Both the position numbers and the translations under genes were made by a program. The notes beneath the pieces are model-generated. The model did not search any database and was not told the DNA's origin. It saw nothing but the letters and a program-made list of their open reading frames with translations. A stretch of DNA of 64,000 bases, from assembly GCA_963796155.1 (NCBI GenBank), contig CAWCKT010000013.1, positions 1 to 64,000 on the forward strand, written 5' to 3'. Source of the DNA: AP-15 sp963796155 (lineage in GTDB: Bacteria; Pseudomonadota; Alphaproteobacteria; ATCC43930; CGMCC-115725). This document shows positions 8,694-17,684 of this stretch, one piece after another; the stretch's first letter is position 1; each line of letters begins with the position of its first letter.

Positions 8694-9260
8694 TCAACGA
8701 TCCGGAAGGTCCGGGCCGAATTTCGTCACGGCTTCGATTGCATGGAGCAGCTCAAGAATATATTTTTCCCCCTGCTTGCGCTCAGCGGGCGCCATGGAGG
8801 CCATGGCCTTCGTCAGGAGCGACTGCTTGGCGAGAACATTGGTCGTGTGGTCCGCCGCTTGCTTTCCCTTATCGGTGAGCCGGATCAAAAACCCGCCGCC
8901 ATGCTCGGGATCGCGTGTCCGCTTGACGAAGCCCTTTGCGCTGAGCCGGTCGATCTGTTTCGTAATGGCGCCGGAGGTTACCAGCAGGGCCTTATAAAGA
9001 TCAGTGGGACGCCGCGCAAACGGCGGGCCCGCCCTTCGCAGCGCGAGAAGAACTCGCATATCGGGCGCGCTGATGCGGTGATCGTCGACGCACATTTGAC
9101 CAAATGAATGGTCCAGTATGCGGCCAATGCGCATAATCGCGATGCCGAGCAGGAATTCGTTGAGGCGCAGATCAGGGCGTTGCTCCACCCATGAGCGTAG
9201 CAGGTCTTCTGTGTGACTGATCGCCTTCTCGAAATTCGCGACGATCTTTCGACGTGCCAT
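8694..9260 (-). CDS. MarR-family transcriptional regulator
   Basis: The protein has 188 residues from the ATG at 9260 (MARRKIVANFEKAISH). It shows the MarR winged helix: the recognition helix region DLYKALLVTSGAITKQIDRL, the wing KGFVKRTRDPEHGGGFLIRL and a long C-terminal dimer helix. MarR proteins typically repress degradative genes and release DNA on binding an aromatic ligand. It sits in the centre of the aromatic island between a Rieske gene and the dioxygenase. Five palindromes of MarR size occur in the surrounding promoters but none was seen just upstream of this gene. A longer frame upstream to 9422 is not supported. Confidence 0.85.
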   Translation of the reverse strand: MARRKIVANFEKAISHTEDLLRSWVEQRPDLRLNEFLLGIAIMRIGRILDHSFGQMCVDDHRISAPDMRVLLALRRAGPPFARRPTDLYKALLVTSGAITKQIDRLSAKGFVKRTRDPEHGGGFLIRLTDKGKQAADHTTNVLAKQSLLTKAMASMAPAERKQGEKYILELLHAIEAVTKFGPDLPDR

Positions 9261-9448
9261 GAGAGCCAATATCCCCTTTGGCGGCGCGGCACAGACTGCC
9301 GCACTTCCGCTACTTTCGCAAAGCTCTCCTAACCGCGCAGCAAGGAACTGTCGCGCTGTGAGACATTTTCGAAGAAACGCTGCCGGTAAGCGGCCTGCCG
9401 CGCGCCGAGCCGCCCAGCCCAATGAGGCGACCGTAACGGTCGATCGGC

Positions 9449-10372
9449 CTAGTCGTCCATAAGGTCGGCTTTCACCTTCTCCCGGATCGGCGCGCGCGGC
9501 AATTTCGCGTCGCCAGGCTCAATGACGAAGCGATACTCTACGCTGAACCACGGCCGAGCGAAGTTGGGAAAATTGGGGTGCTGCTCGTCGTGTCGTATGT
9601 AATTTCCCGTGAGCCTCGAGGTCACGCCAAACTGCACGTCAGTTTCGAAATGAGGATCTTCCGGGTCATAAACCTGCGCCGAGACCGTCTTATAGCCGGG
9701 CTTGAAGATGAGGGCGTGGATATGGGCGGGGCGATAAGGATGGCGACCCTGTGCGGCCAAGAGCCTTCCGACAACGCCGCCGGTGGGAATGGGATAGCCG
9801 GCAGGACGCACGGAGCGGAATGAGAAGCGGCCGTCGACATCCGTCTCGAATCTCCCGCGAAGGTTCATTTCGGCCTGTCGCGGATCCTGGTTTTCGTAAT
9901 ACCCCTCCGGCGACGAATGCCAAATGTCCACCTCGGCAACGTTGATGGGTTGTCCGTTGAGGTCTACGACTTGACCCGAGAAGAATAGCGGGGCCCCCGG
10001 CGTGTCAGAGCGAACGATGCTTTCTCCGTTCATCATGCGCGGCGCGTCGGCGCGCCAGAAAGGTCCAAGCAGCGACGCCGACGTTCCCTGGCTGCCCGCA
10101 CTTGTGTTGTTCATCATGCATACCAGCTGGGAAAGGCCCAACGATCCGAACATTAGCACGACTTCGTTGTGGCTGGGGGTCGTCTGCTGCCCCATCTAGG
10201 CAATCACACCAGCGGCTTGTTGAAATTCGCCCTCAGTGGGCTTGACCTCGCGTGCAAACCCATGCAGGTGCTTCACCAGTGAAACCAGAATTTCCCGAGC
10301 TCGCGGATGTCGAGTCCTCGCCATGACAGCAAGGACGGCCGGTGTGATATCTTCTATCGTTTCGATCCTCAT
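9449..10372 (-). pseudogene. Intradiol ring-cleavage dioxygenase (hydroxyquinol/catechol 1,2-type) with internal TAG
   Basis: The N-terminal dimerisation domain reads MRIETIEDITPAVLAVMART through FQQAAGVIA, then meets a TAG at 10196-10198. In the same frame it continues MGQQTTPSHNEVVLMFGSLG and the full catalytic domain. The iron ligands are visible: Tyr in EGYYENQ, Tyr in PAGYPIPTGG and two His in RPAHIHALIF. Such enzymes split catechol or hydroxyquinol rings between the hydroxyls. Only the amber codon breaks it; the second part has its own ATG directly after the stop and could be made alone (248 residues). It is the ring-opening step expected of this island. Confidence 0.8.
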
Positions 10373-10676
10373 GGCTCTTTGCCCTTGCGCGGGGATCACT
10401 GAGGCCGACAACGGTCTTCCATGGCAGGAATGTGTAGCGTGCGCCTCACCCGGAAGCAAGATCGCAACGTGCAATGCCGGGTGTGGATTGACATCGCATA
10501 TCGGCAGCTCCACAGGTCAGGCCCGTCGCGCCATGGGACAAATTCCGATCGTACATGGAATGTCGGCGAGGTGGCGAGCATCTCCGAGCGCCGGTAGTAC
10601 AGACCCGGATCGCTAGAAGGCTGCGGTACCGTCCGCTTCCTCAAGCTTCGGCTTGACCGGCTGCCGATCCGAACTT

Positions 10677-10692
10677 ATCTTCCGTGGAAGAT
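10677..10692. promoter_or_regulatory. Palindromic operator, copy 2
   Basis: ATCTTCCGTGGAAGAT lies 16 bp before the GTG proposed as start of the reductase. An ATG overlaps the palindrome itself (10691), which makes that ATG an unlikely start. It is the best-matching copy of the island motif. Confidence 0.7.
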
Positions 10693-10708
10693 GACTGGCG
10701 GAGCGCGC

Positions 10709-11687
10709 GTGGACCCTCCATTGAATTGCGCTGGCGGCGACATCAGTGCCCAAGTTCATTGGATGCGGCATGAAGCGGAGGGCGTGATTTCTCTCGGCTT
10801 CAGGGGACATGGAGCGGCACTGCCGCCGTTCACGCCAGGCGCGCACATCGATTTACATTTGCCGAATGGCCTGATCCGCAGCTACTCGCTGATGAACCGC
10901 CTCGACGAACGAGGCGCGTACAGAATCGGGGTCTATCGAGAGCAATGCAGTCGTGTGGTGGCTCACAATATGTCCACGAGCGGCTACGTCCGGGTCAGCT
11001 GGTCCGCCTGAGCGCGCCACGCAATAATTTTCCCTCTGCGAGGACGCGGCGCGAAGCGTCTTCATCGCAGGCGGTATTGGCATTACACCGTTTGTTGCGA
11101 TGATCGGCAGGCTCAACGAGCGAGAGCTGCCATGGACCTTGTATTATTGCGTACGCACGCACGCTCGCGTTGTCTTCCTGGATGAGCTGAATGCGCTGTC
11201 AGCTGATGGGACAGGGCGCGTTGCTCTCAACCTTGACGGCGAACCCGGAGGCAAGATGCTTGACATCGCTGCGGTCATAGAAAACACACCGCCCGATGCG
11301 CATCTTTACTGCTGCGGACCGGCCGGAATGATCGGTGCTTTCCGGGAGACGTGCGCGGGGATCGACGCTTCTCGGGTTCACTACGAATACTTCTCAACTG
11401 TAACCCCGGCCTCGACAGCCGGCGGATTTGACGTCGTGTTGGCGAAAGCGGGCAAGCGAATCCGTGTCAGCCCCGGCAGCACCATACTCGAGGCCCTTCT
11501 CGCGGAGGGGATTGCCGTGCCGTACTCCTGCCAGCAAGGTATTTGCGGCACCTGCGAAGTGGGGGTACTCGCCGGCCGCCCGGATCATCGCGATATGATC
11601 CTTTCCAACGAAGAGAAAGCCGCCGGCAAGTCGATGCTGATTTGTTGCTCGGGCTCGCTCAGCGAAGAGCTGGTTCTGGATCTCTGA
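10709..11687 (+). pseudogene. Oxygenase reductase (FNR-type flavin/NAD domain plus 2Fe-2S), two frameshifts
   Basis: This is a phthalate dioxygenase reductase/VanB-type electron carrier. The flavin-binding part contains RSYSLMN, the NAD-binding part GGIGITPFVAMI and YCCGPAGMIG, and the C-terminal plant-type 2Fe-2S domain PYSCQQGICGTCEVG followed by LICCSG. The frame shifts near 10955 (GGSQYVHERLRPGQL continues in another frame) and again near 11033 (CEDAARSVFIAGGIG), so no full-length product is made as written. The start is probably GTG at 10709 behind GGCGGAG. It is the only reductase seen in the window, so it is the natural partner of all the Rieske oxygenases. Confidence 0.8.
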
Positions 11688-11716
11688 GCTTACCCCTCAC
11701 TGGCATCCGCATCGCG

Positions 11717-12324
11717 TCACGGCGCTGGATTGGACAATGGTCGCCCCGCAAAAAAGCATTCCAGGTTTTCCATCAGCATCGCCGTCATTTGGTCGGTTGA
11801 TTCTTTGGTTGCGCCGCCGATGTGCGGTGTGTTGTACGTGGCCCCCACCACGAGATGGCCATGCCCAACGCCTCGGCCATGCTGGCGAGCGACGCGCCAA
11901 TAGCCCCCAACCCCACTATCCCCAAATTCGCTCCCCTGACGGAGCGTCCTATGAGCGCGCTCGGCTTCCATTGATCCGCTCTGATCATTCGATCTCCGGC
12001 TACGATGTTGCGGAAGTGAGCGACGATCAGAGCCAGAGCGAATTCCGCGACGGCGTGCGCGGTGGCGCCGGGAGCATGCGTTACAGCGACGCCACGCGCC
12101 CGGACAGCAGCCACATCAATGGCGTCATATCCGATGGTATAGCACGCGATGAGCTTCAACGATGGCAGCCGCGGTATCGCTTCCGCCAATGATTCGTTGC
12201 CAAGGCATACAATGACGCTAACCTCGCGAAGGGAATGGTCATTCTGCTCCCAGAGCCGCAACACGCGGTAGCGCGTCTGAAGTACTGGTTCGATGAAGCT
12301 CAGCGTAGGGGTCGATAGGTGCAC
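11717..12324 (-). pseudogene. D-2-hydroxyacid dehydrogenase, internally deleted
   Basis: The N-terminal substrate domain and first NAD-binding turn (GANLGIVGLGAIGASLASMA) are present up to MAISWWGP. The sequence then jumps, in another frame, straight to the C-terminal TYNTPHIGGATKESTDQMTA and FFAGRPLSNPAP. About 100 residues, including the catalytic Arg and Glu region, are missing. It was probably the last gene of the minus-strand operon that starts with the Rieske gene at 15.4 kb. Confidence 0.75.
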
Positions 12325-12406
12325 GTGATGCTTCCGTTTGTGACATCAACCACCTCAATTCCAAGCTCATCCTGACCGGCGGTGGACCACGCGAGTAGCC
12401 GCTGGA

Positions 12407-13270
12407 TCAGGCCTTCGGTTCCCGAAGCTTGATGTGACGTTCCGTCTGGCGAAGCCAGTCAATTAATTTCGTTTCCGAAGCCCGGCCGGGCGAAAGCCAG
12501 CCATGCTCGAGTTCAACCAGGCGAGTGAATTTGCGGCGGTGAAGCTCCGTGAGGAATGGCTCCATGGCGACGGCGCCAGCACCCGGCTCTATACGATTTG
12601 GATGATCCGCGAGTTGCACCACTTCGATCCACGGCCATGCGCTATCCAGCAACGGCGTTGGATCGCCATCCGACCCATAGATGTGGGCCGTGTCGAAGAT
12701 CAGTCGGGCTGCGCGGCTTCCTACTCTTGAGAGCACGTCGACGGCATCGGATATATGGTGAAGCAGCATGCTCGGCAGGGCCTGGGAAGAAACCGGCGCT
12801 AGCTCCAGGAAAATACCTGCGCTCTCGGCGCGCTCAGCGGCTCTTTTGAGGTTTTCAACGAGCGCGCGGCGCTGAACATCAATGGGGATGGTCGAGTCGG
12901 CGCCGCTCAGGATAGCCAGGTGCCGCGATCCGAGACGAGCCGCGACCGCAAATGCGAGCTCAAGCCGTTTGTCGATCTCCTCGCGCGCGCTCTGATCACC
13001 CAGTCCCCAAAGCGGTCGGCGGATCATTTCATGGGGCGCATACAAGATGCAGCCGATCTCCATCTTCAGGCGCAAACATGCCTTGGCGACTGCATCCAAT
13101 TCGCTTTCCGGCCGATTTACGGCGTATGCGTACCGGATGCCGGAAAAGCCGAGATCCGCCGCATACTCGACGTGGGAGACCGGGTCTAGCGTACCGACGC
13201 TATGCAAAAAGAGCGGCTGATCCGGCACCCTGTAGCTTAGGTGCGAGGCGTACCGAAAGAGCCAGCCCAC
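12407..13270 (-). CDS. Sugar-phosphate isomerase/epimerase-type TIM-barrel protein
   Basis: The protein is 287 residues from a GTG at 13270 (reading GWLFRYASHLSYRV), six bases after the SDR stop. It has the xylose-isomerase-like AP_endonuc_2 fold: early HSVGTLDPVSHVEYAADLGF, LAILSGADSTIP, a metal-ligand Glu in IFLELAPVSSQ, Asp/His in LIFDTAHIYGSDGDP, and a terminal Glu in LVELEHGW. It may act as an isomerase of a ring-cleavage or sugar-acid product. Longer upstream frames to 13468 overlap the SDR and are not supported. Confidence 0.75.
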   Translation of the reverse strand: MGWLFRYASHLSYRVPDQPLFLHSVGTLDPVSHVEYAADLGFSGIRYAYAVNRPESELDAVAKACLRLKMEIGCILYAPHEMIRRPLWGLGDQSAREEIDKRLELAFAVAARLGSRHLAILSGADSTIPIDVQRRALVENLKRAAERAESAGIFLELAPVSSQALPSMLLHHISDAVDVLSRVGSRAARLIFDTAHIYGSDGDPTPLLDSAWPWIEVVQLADHPNRIEPGAGAVAMEPFLTELHRRKFTRLVELEHGWLSPGRASETKLIDWLRQTERHIKLREPKA

Positions 13271-13275
13271 CGGAG

Positions 13276-14082
13276 CTACTCGCCACGAGAGGCCGGACCG
13301 AAGCGTAGCTCCGGCAAGGCAGCCGGTGTGCTTACACCGCCGTCGACCGGCATCACCACGCCAGTGACATGGGATGCGAGATCCGACGAAAGAAATAGGA
13401 GCGTCGATGCGATCTCGGCGGGTGACGCTGCGTGGCCAGTGGGCACGATGCGGTCGATCGCGGCCCATTGCTTGTCATCAAGCAACTCAAGGAGGCGCGG
13501 CGTCTTGATGAATCCCGGCGCCACAGCGTTCACCCTTATGCCCCGCGGACCAAAACTCGGCGGCCGCGCCGCGAACCAGGTGATGAAGCGCCGCCTTGGC
13601 CGTGCCGTAAATCACCTGATTAGCGACGACGCGGTTTCCGGCCATGGAGCCGACAAAAGTGATTGGCCCGCGCCCTTGGACATGGCGACGCCAGCGAGCT
13701 GCAGCGTAAGCAGGGCATGACGCAGAACGATGTTGAACTGCCAATTGAGTTCGTCATCGGTGAACGATGTCAACGGCTTGATCCGGGCAACGCCGATGAC
13801 ATTTACAACGCCGCGGATGACGCCGAGTTTTGCTTGTGCCTCCCGGAACACGGTTTCGAGAGCACTCCGGTCAGTGACATCGGCTGTGAGCGGCGCACCC
13901 TTGACCTCATCAGCGATCTGCCTGGCTCGTGCGCCGTCGATATCGACGCAGACCAATTCCGCTCCACACTGGGAGAGAGCCCGGCAGGACTCGGCGCCGA
14001 TGCCAAGGCCGGCGCCGAGCACTACGAAGCCGCGGCCGGTCAAATCGAGCAAGCGGCGGTAGTCAGCGCTATTTGCGGTCAT
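13276..14082 (-). pseudogene. Short-chain dehydrogenase/reductase, two frameshifts
   Basis: It starts MTANSADYRRLLDLTGRGF with the NAD motif LGAGLGIGAESC. Frame changes near 13675 and 13550 connect to FVGSMAGNRVVANQVIYGTA (catalytic Ser, Tyr, and Lys just after) and then MNAVAPGFIKTPRL to the end. All SDR blocks are present but in three frames. The gene lies between the Rieske gene and the TIM-barrel gene in one minus-strand unit. Confidence 0.75.
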
Positions 14083-14120
14083 TGCTGTTCCGCCGGCAGA
14101 ACCCGCGTCCACTGCCGCGA

Positions 14121-15428
14121 CTATGCATCAACCATCTCACGAGTTGCCGGTAGCCGATGTTGTGGAACAAGATCTTGCCAACGTTCACCCGGGCGAAGTA
14201 CATGATCGAAGGCCGCAAACTTTGTGCAATCCTGATAATCGGCGCCGATCGGATCTTTTCCCGCAGAGACAAGATTCGCGCACTCCAAGAGCAGCTTGCG
14301 TACACGGACAATCGCCGCGTCGGCACTGACCAGGTGCTCTTTCGTGCGGTCACAGATCGGTCCCGCGGCCACCCCCATCACCGAGTCTTCAAATGCCACG
14401 CCGGGAAGGCCCGTCCAGCTCGTCTTCATGCGAGCGCGATCCTGTCCCATTTTGTTGGTCCAATCGGCCCTGAAGCGGTTGTCCTCCTCCGACCAATAGC
14501 GGTCGTCTTCAAGGCCCAGGATCTTGCGAAAATGCTTCCTGACGACCGGGCTATTGCCGTGGATCACGAGGAAGGACGTCGTATTTTCGTCGTCCGCGGC
14601 GACCTCAAAAACCGTAAAGAGCACGGCAGGCGCCGGAATGAACCGGATGGTCGGCATCAGGAAGGGGTAAATTCGAACGTATCGCTCGCGATCGGGTGCA
14701 AGGGTGGGGCCATTGCGATTTCCCTGGCGCAACGCTGCGTAGTGAAAGCCGAAGGCGGTGTTCTCGATCTCCAGGACCGGGGCGTTGTCCTCGACGGCAA
14801 AAGCCGCCGGGTTGAACTCATCCGGGTTCGGCGTGAACGCCCGTGCCATCCAGCCCGGCCGCGCATCATTGCTGTGCAAGATGCCGACATGTGAGCTGTC
14901 GGATCCCTGCTCCACCAGCTGCAGGAAATTCGCATTCTGAATGATACGAAAGATCGTGCGATTTTCGTCCGGCACATTCATGAACGCAAATCGCCGGAAC
15001 GGCGGCTTCTTCTCGGCGGGACCCATATAGGCCCAAAGAAGGCCAGCGGCCTCGATGACGGCGAATGCCGGTGCCTTCAAGCGAGCGCGCAAGCGCGGAT
15101 CGCAGTGATTCGGTGTCTCGTGAATCGTTCCGTCGACCCCGTATTTCCAGCCATGATAGAGGCAACGAATGCCACCATCCTCGACCCGCCCAAGCGCCAA
15201 TGAAACGCCCCGGTGCATGCAATACTCTTCAAGGAGGCCGACGGTGCCGGACGTGTCGCGAAAGGCGACGAGATCCTGCCCGAAGCGCCGGACTCTGATG
15301 GGTGCGCAGTCCGGGCTGGGGAGGTCCGTCGAAAGCCCGAACGGCATCCAATAGCGGCGCATCACCTCGCCCATCGGCGTACCAGGACCGACCCGGCAAA
15401 GCTTCTCATTTTCAGCGGCAGTCGCCAT
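14121..15428 (-). CDS. Rieske non-heme iron oxygenase, alpha subunit (intact)
   Basis: The protein has 435 residues from ATG at 15428 (MATAAENEKLCRVGPGTPMG), preceded by GGAG; an upstream ATG at 15452 lies inside the operator and is rejected. Rieske ligands are EYCMHRGVSL and CLYHGWKY; the catalytic iron site is GSDSSHVGILH. It is a full-length member of the same phthalate-dioxygenase-like group as the gene at 7.2-8.5 kb. It heads a minus-strand operon with an SDR, a TIM-barrel isomerase and a hydroxyacid dehydrogenase. It presumably hydroxylates or demethylates an aromatic carboxylate or ether; the substrate cannot be read from sequence. Confidence 0.9.
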   Translation of the reverse strand: MATAAENEKLCRVGPGTPMGEVMRRYWMPFGLSTDLPSPDCAPIRVRRFGQDLVAFRDTSGTVGLLEEYCMHRGVSLALGRVEDGGIRCLYHGWKYGVDGTIHETPNHCDPRLRARLKAPAFAVIEAAGLLWAYMGPAEKKPPFRRFAFMNVPDENRTIFRIIQNANFLQLVEQGSDSSHVGILHSNDARPGWMARAFTPNPDEFNPAAFAVEDNAPVLEIENTAFGFHYAALRQGNRNGPTLAPDRERYVRIYPFLMPTIRFIPAPAVLFTVFEVAADDENTTSFLVIHGNSPVVRKHFRKILGLEDDRYWSEEDNRFRADWTNKMGQDRARMKTSWTGLPGVAFEDSVMGVAAGPICDRTKEHLVSADAAIVRVRKLLLECANLVSAGKDPIGADYQDCTKFAAFDHVLRPGERWQDLVPQHRLPATREMVDA

Positions 15429-15443
15429 GACACTGCTCCAAAT

Positions 15444-15459
15444 ATCTTCCATAGAAGAT
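15444..15459. promoter_or_regulatory. Palindromic operator, copy 3
   Basis: ATCTTCCATAGAAGAT lies 15 bp before the start of the intact Rieske gene. It matches the other four copies and is placed to block transcription or its start. Confidence 0.7.
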
Positions 15460-15784
15460 CATTCGCAAAGCTCGTCGTGTCAAGCCGAATCAAGGCATGT
15501 GGATGGCGGCGAATGCGTTTCGGGCTTGCGCAAAGCCCATCATCGTAGCGCCAGCCCCATCCGAGAGTGTTCCGCGGGGAACGCCTCTGCCGCGTTCCGA
15601 TCGACCAAACCCAGAGCTTCGAACCGCGGCAATACCGCTATCTGCGGGAGCTGCCCGCCCACCCAGGTCACGTCGAGTGAAGGGTTACAAGAAAAGGGCG
15701 CGGAATTTCGTGCTCGCGCGTCGCGAACCACCCGGCACTACGATCGCCGCTTTGGCTCTTGTTTCCGACCGCCATCCCTGGTAT

Positions 15785-15800
15785 CTCTTCCGTGGAAGAT
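15785..15800. promoter_or_regulatory. Palindromic operator, copy 4
   Basis: CTCTTCCGTGGAAGAT lies 15 bp before the SDR start at 15816. It differs by one base from copy 2. Copies 3 and 4 face the two divergent operons across about 330 bp. Confidence 0.7.
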
Positions 15801-15815
15801 GATCGAAGCACACAG

Positions 15816-16571
15816 ATGAAGCTAGAAGGCAAGGTCGCAATCGTGACTGGCGCGGCGACCGGGATTGGCGCCGCCATCGCGCGGCGGCTCGCGACGGATG
15901 GCGCCGCGGTGACGATTGCCGACATCAACGACGGAACGCCGGTGGCGCGTGAGCTAAGCTCACACGGAGCGCAGTCGCTTTTCATCAGAGCCGATGTCTC
16001 AGACGAGCGAAGTGTCGAGCGCATGGTCGCCGAAACCGTGAAACGGTTCGGCACCGTCGATATTCTCGTCAATAACGCAGCGATTGCCGCCGAACTCGAA
16101 CTGACGCCATTCGAGGATCAAACCCTCGAGCAATGGCGGCGAATCCTGAACGTAAACACCATCGGCGTATTTCTCTGCTGCGAGTCCGTTTCCCCGATTA
16201 TGCGCGCGAAGCGGTCCGGGCGCATCATCAACATGACCTCCAGTACGGCGTTCAAGGGAGCGCCGCTGATGCTGCACTACGTTGCGAGCAAGGGCGCCGT
16301 GATGGCGATGACCAGGTCCTTAGCCAGGGAACTCGGTGGCGACAATATCCTCGTCAATGCCGTCTCGCCCGGTTATGTCCTGAGCGAGGGAAATCTCGCC
16401 AATAAAGATTTTCTGGCTGCGCACCGCGCAGCAGCCATTGCGGGGCGCGCGATACCTCGGGACGGCTATCCGGACGATATCGCCAAGGCAGTCGCGTTTC
16501 TGGCCGGCAGCGACAGCGATTTTATCGCGGGTCAGATCCTGGCTGTCGACGGCGGCTCGGTTTACCACTGA
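15816..16571 (+). CDS. Short-chain dehydrogenase/reductase (intact)
   Basis: The protein is 251 residues starting MKLEGKVAIVTGAATGIGAA. Classical SDR motifs are in order: TGAATGIG cofactor loop, DILVNNAAIA, catalytic Ser in NMTSSTAF, Tyr/Lys in LHYVASKGAV, and the end AGQILAVDGGSVYH. The start chosen lies after the operator; an upstream in-frame ATG would put the operator inside the gene. It is followed 22 bp later by a class II aldolase, so both probably act on the same alcohol/keto intermediate. Confidence 0.88.
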   Translation: MKLEGKVAIVTGAATGIGAAIARRLATDGAAVTIADINDGTPVARELSSHGAQSLFIRADVSDERSVERMVAETVKRFGTVDILVNNAAIAAELELTPFEDQTLEQWRRILNVNTIGVFLCCESVSPIMRAKRSGRIINMTSSTAFKGAPLMLHYVASKGAVMAMTRSLARELGGDNILVNAVSPGYVLSEGNLANKDFLAAHRAAAIAGRAIPRDGYPDDIAKAVAFLAGSDSDFIAGQILAVDGGSVYH

Positions 16572-16593
16572 ATGAAAGTACGGGAGGACGCCG

Positions 16594-17376
16594 ATGACCA
16601 GATTGATACGACGGCGCGAGGATCAGCCTCCTATCGCGAGCAGCGTAGGCAAGGAGGAGTGGGAGACCCGCGTAAATCTCGCGGCCTGCTATCGGCTAGT
16701 TGCCCACTATGGCTTGAACGAGCTCACATACAATCACATCTCCGCACGAATTCCGGGCACGCGCGACGCAATCTTGATCAACCCATTTGGCTTGATGTTC
16801 GAAGAGGTGACGGCATCGAACCTGGTCAAGGTTGACCTTGCAGGGAGGGTGATCAGCGATCCGGAGGGGCTTGGCATCAATGAAGCGGGATATGTCATTC
16901 ACGGAGCCATCCACGAAGGCCGCCCCGACCTTGTCTGCGTCATTCACTCACATACTTCCGCCGGAATGGCAGTCTCGGCGCAATCAAGCGGTCTCCTTCC
17001 GCTGACCCAGAATGCAATGCTTTTCTACGGTCAGCTGGGCTATCACGATTACGAGGGGATCGCCATCGACCTGGAGGAACGGCAACGCTTGGTGCGTGAT
17101 CTCGGCTCCGCCGGGGCGATGATTTTGCGCAATCATGGACTGCTGACAGCCGGCCGATCGATTGCCGAGGCCTTCAATGCCATGTTCTTCCTCGAAAACG
17201 CATGCCGAGCGCAGATCGGGGCAATGGCCGGAGGAGCGGCCCTAAATCAGCCTTCCATCGAGGCGGCGAAAATGACTGCCGCAATTTATCGCGAGCACAG
17301 CTTCGCGGCTGCGCAGCGCGACTGGCCGGCGCTTCTTCGTCTCGCCGACCGCATCGACCCAAGCTACCGTGAGTAG
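16594..17376 (+). CDS. Class II aldolase/adducin family protein
   Basis: The protein is 260 residues. The metal ligands are visible in HSHTSAGMAV and NHGLLTAGRS, and the fold-defining YNHISARIPG and ILINPFGLMFEEV are present. Family members cleave phosphorylated sugars or act as decarboxylases or aldolases on keto acids; here, next to an SDR and oxygenases, it may cleave a ring-fission product. It is intact and in an operon with the SDR. Confidence 0.85.
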   Translation: MTRLIRRREDQPPIASSVGKEEWETRVNLAACYRLVAHYGLNELTYNHISARIPGTRDAILINPFGLMFEEVTASNLVKVDLAGRVISDPEGLGINEAGYVIHGAIHEGRPDLVCVIHSHTSAGMAVSAQSSGLLPLTQNAMLFYGQLGYHDYEGIAIDLEERQRLVRDLGSAGAMILRNHGLLTAGRSIAEAFNAMFFLENACRAQIGAMAGGAALNQPSIEAAKMTAAIYREHSFAAAQRDWPALLRLADRIDPSYRE

Positions 17377-17684
17377 GGACGCCGCAAGCCTGCGCGAGGG
17401 AGCGAAGAGGGAGGTGACGCCTGTTGCGCCCGCTGATTAACGCCCCAGGGCATCTGGAAAACGTGGCTGCACGCCCCGATAATTTGCAGCGGCACACCTG
17501 AGCGATGCGGCCCAAACCAACGTCGCAAGCAATCCGAACGCAGCCTGAAAAAGGGACCACAACGGCGCCAGAGACTGAACGACCTTCCATTTTCAAGTGG
17601 CCCTCGTCTGTGCGGCAGGTTATTGTGATCTTACACGGAAGATGGTAACGGCGGCGCAAAGTCCGCAATCTGGGAGGACCATCA
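17377..17684. other. Intergenic region carrying operator copy 5
   Basis: No coding frame is convincing on either strand. The region ends with the island palindrome and a GGGAGG ribosome site for the MFS gene. Confidence 0.4.
17628..17643. promoter_or_regulatory. Palindromic operator, copy 5
   Basis: ATCTTACACGGAAGAT is the least conserved copy (two changes in the left arm). It lies 41 bp before the MFS start at 17685 and would control the MFS and the Rieske gene behind it. Confidence 0.6.

Noticed and set aside
2012..10198. Genome-wide recoding of TAG (amber codons in DUF1254, dioxygenase and others)
   Set aside because: Broken genes here also stop at TAA (4818) and TGA (45824) and by frameshift, and intact genes use TAG as a stop, so plain decay or error is simpler.
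10345..10360. A possible sixth operator (ATCTTCTATCG...) near the dioxygenase start
   Set aside because: Only the left half matches and it is explained by the codons for IEDI in the dioxygenase N-terminus.
16594..17376. A pathogenesis or sugar-use role for the class II aldolase gene
   Set aside because: The metal site is present but the neighbours are aromatic-oxygenase genes; nothing supports a specific sugar substrate.
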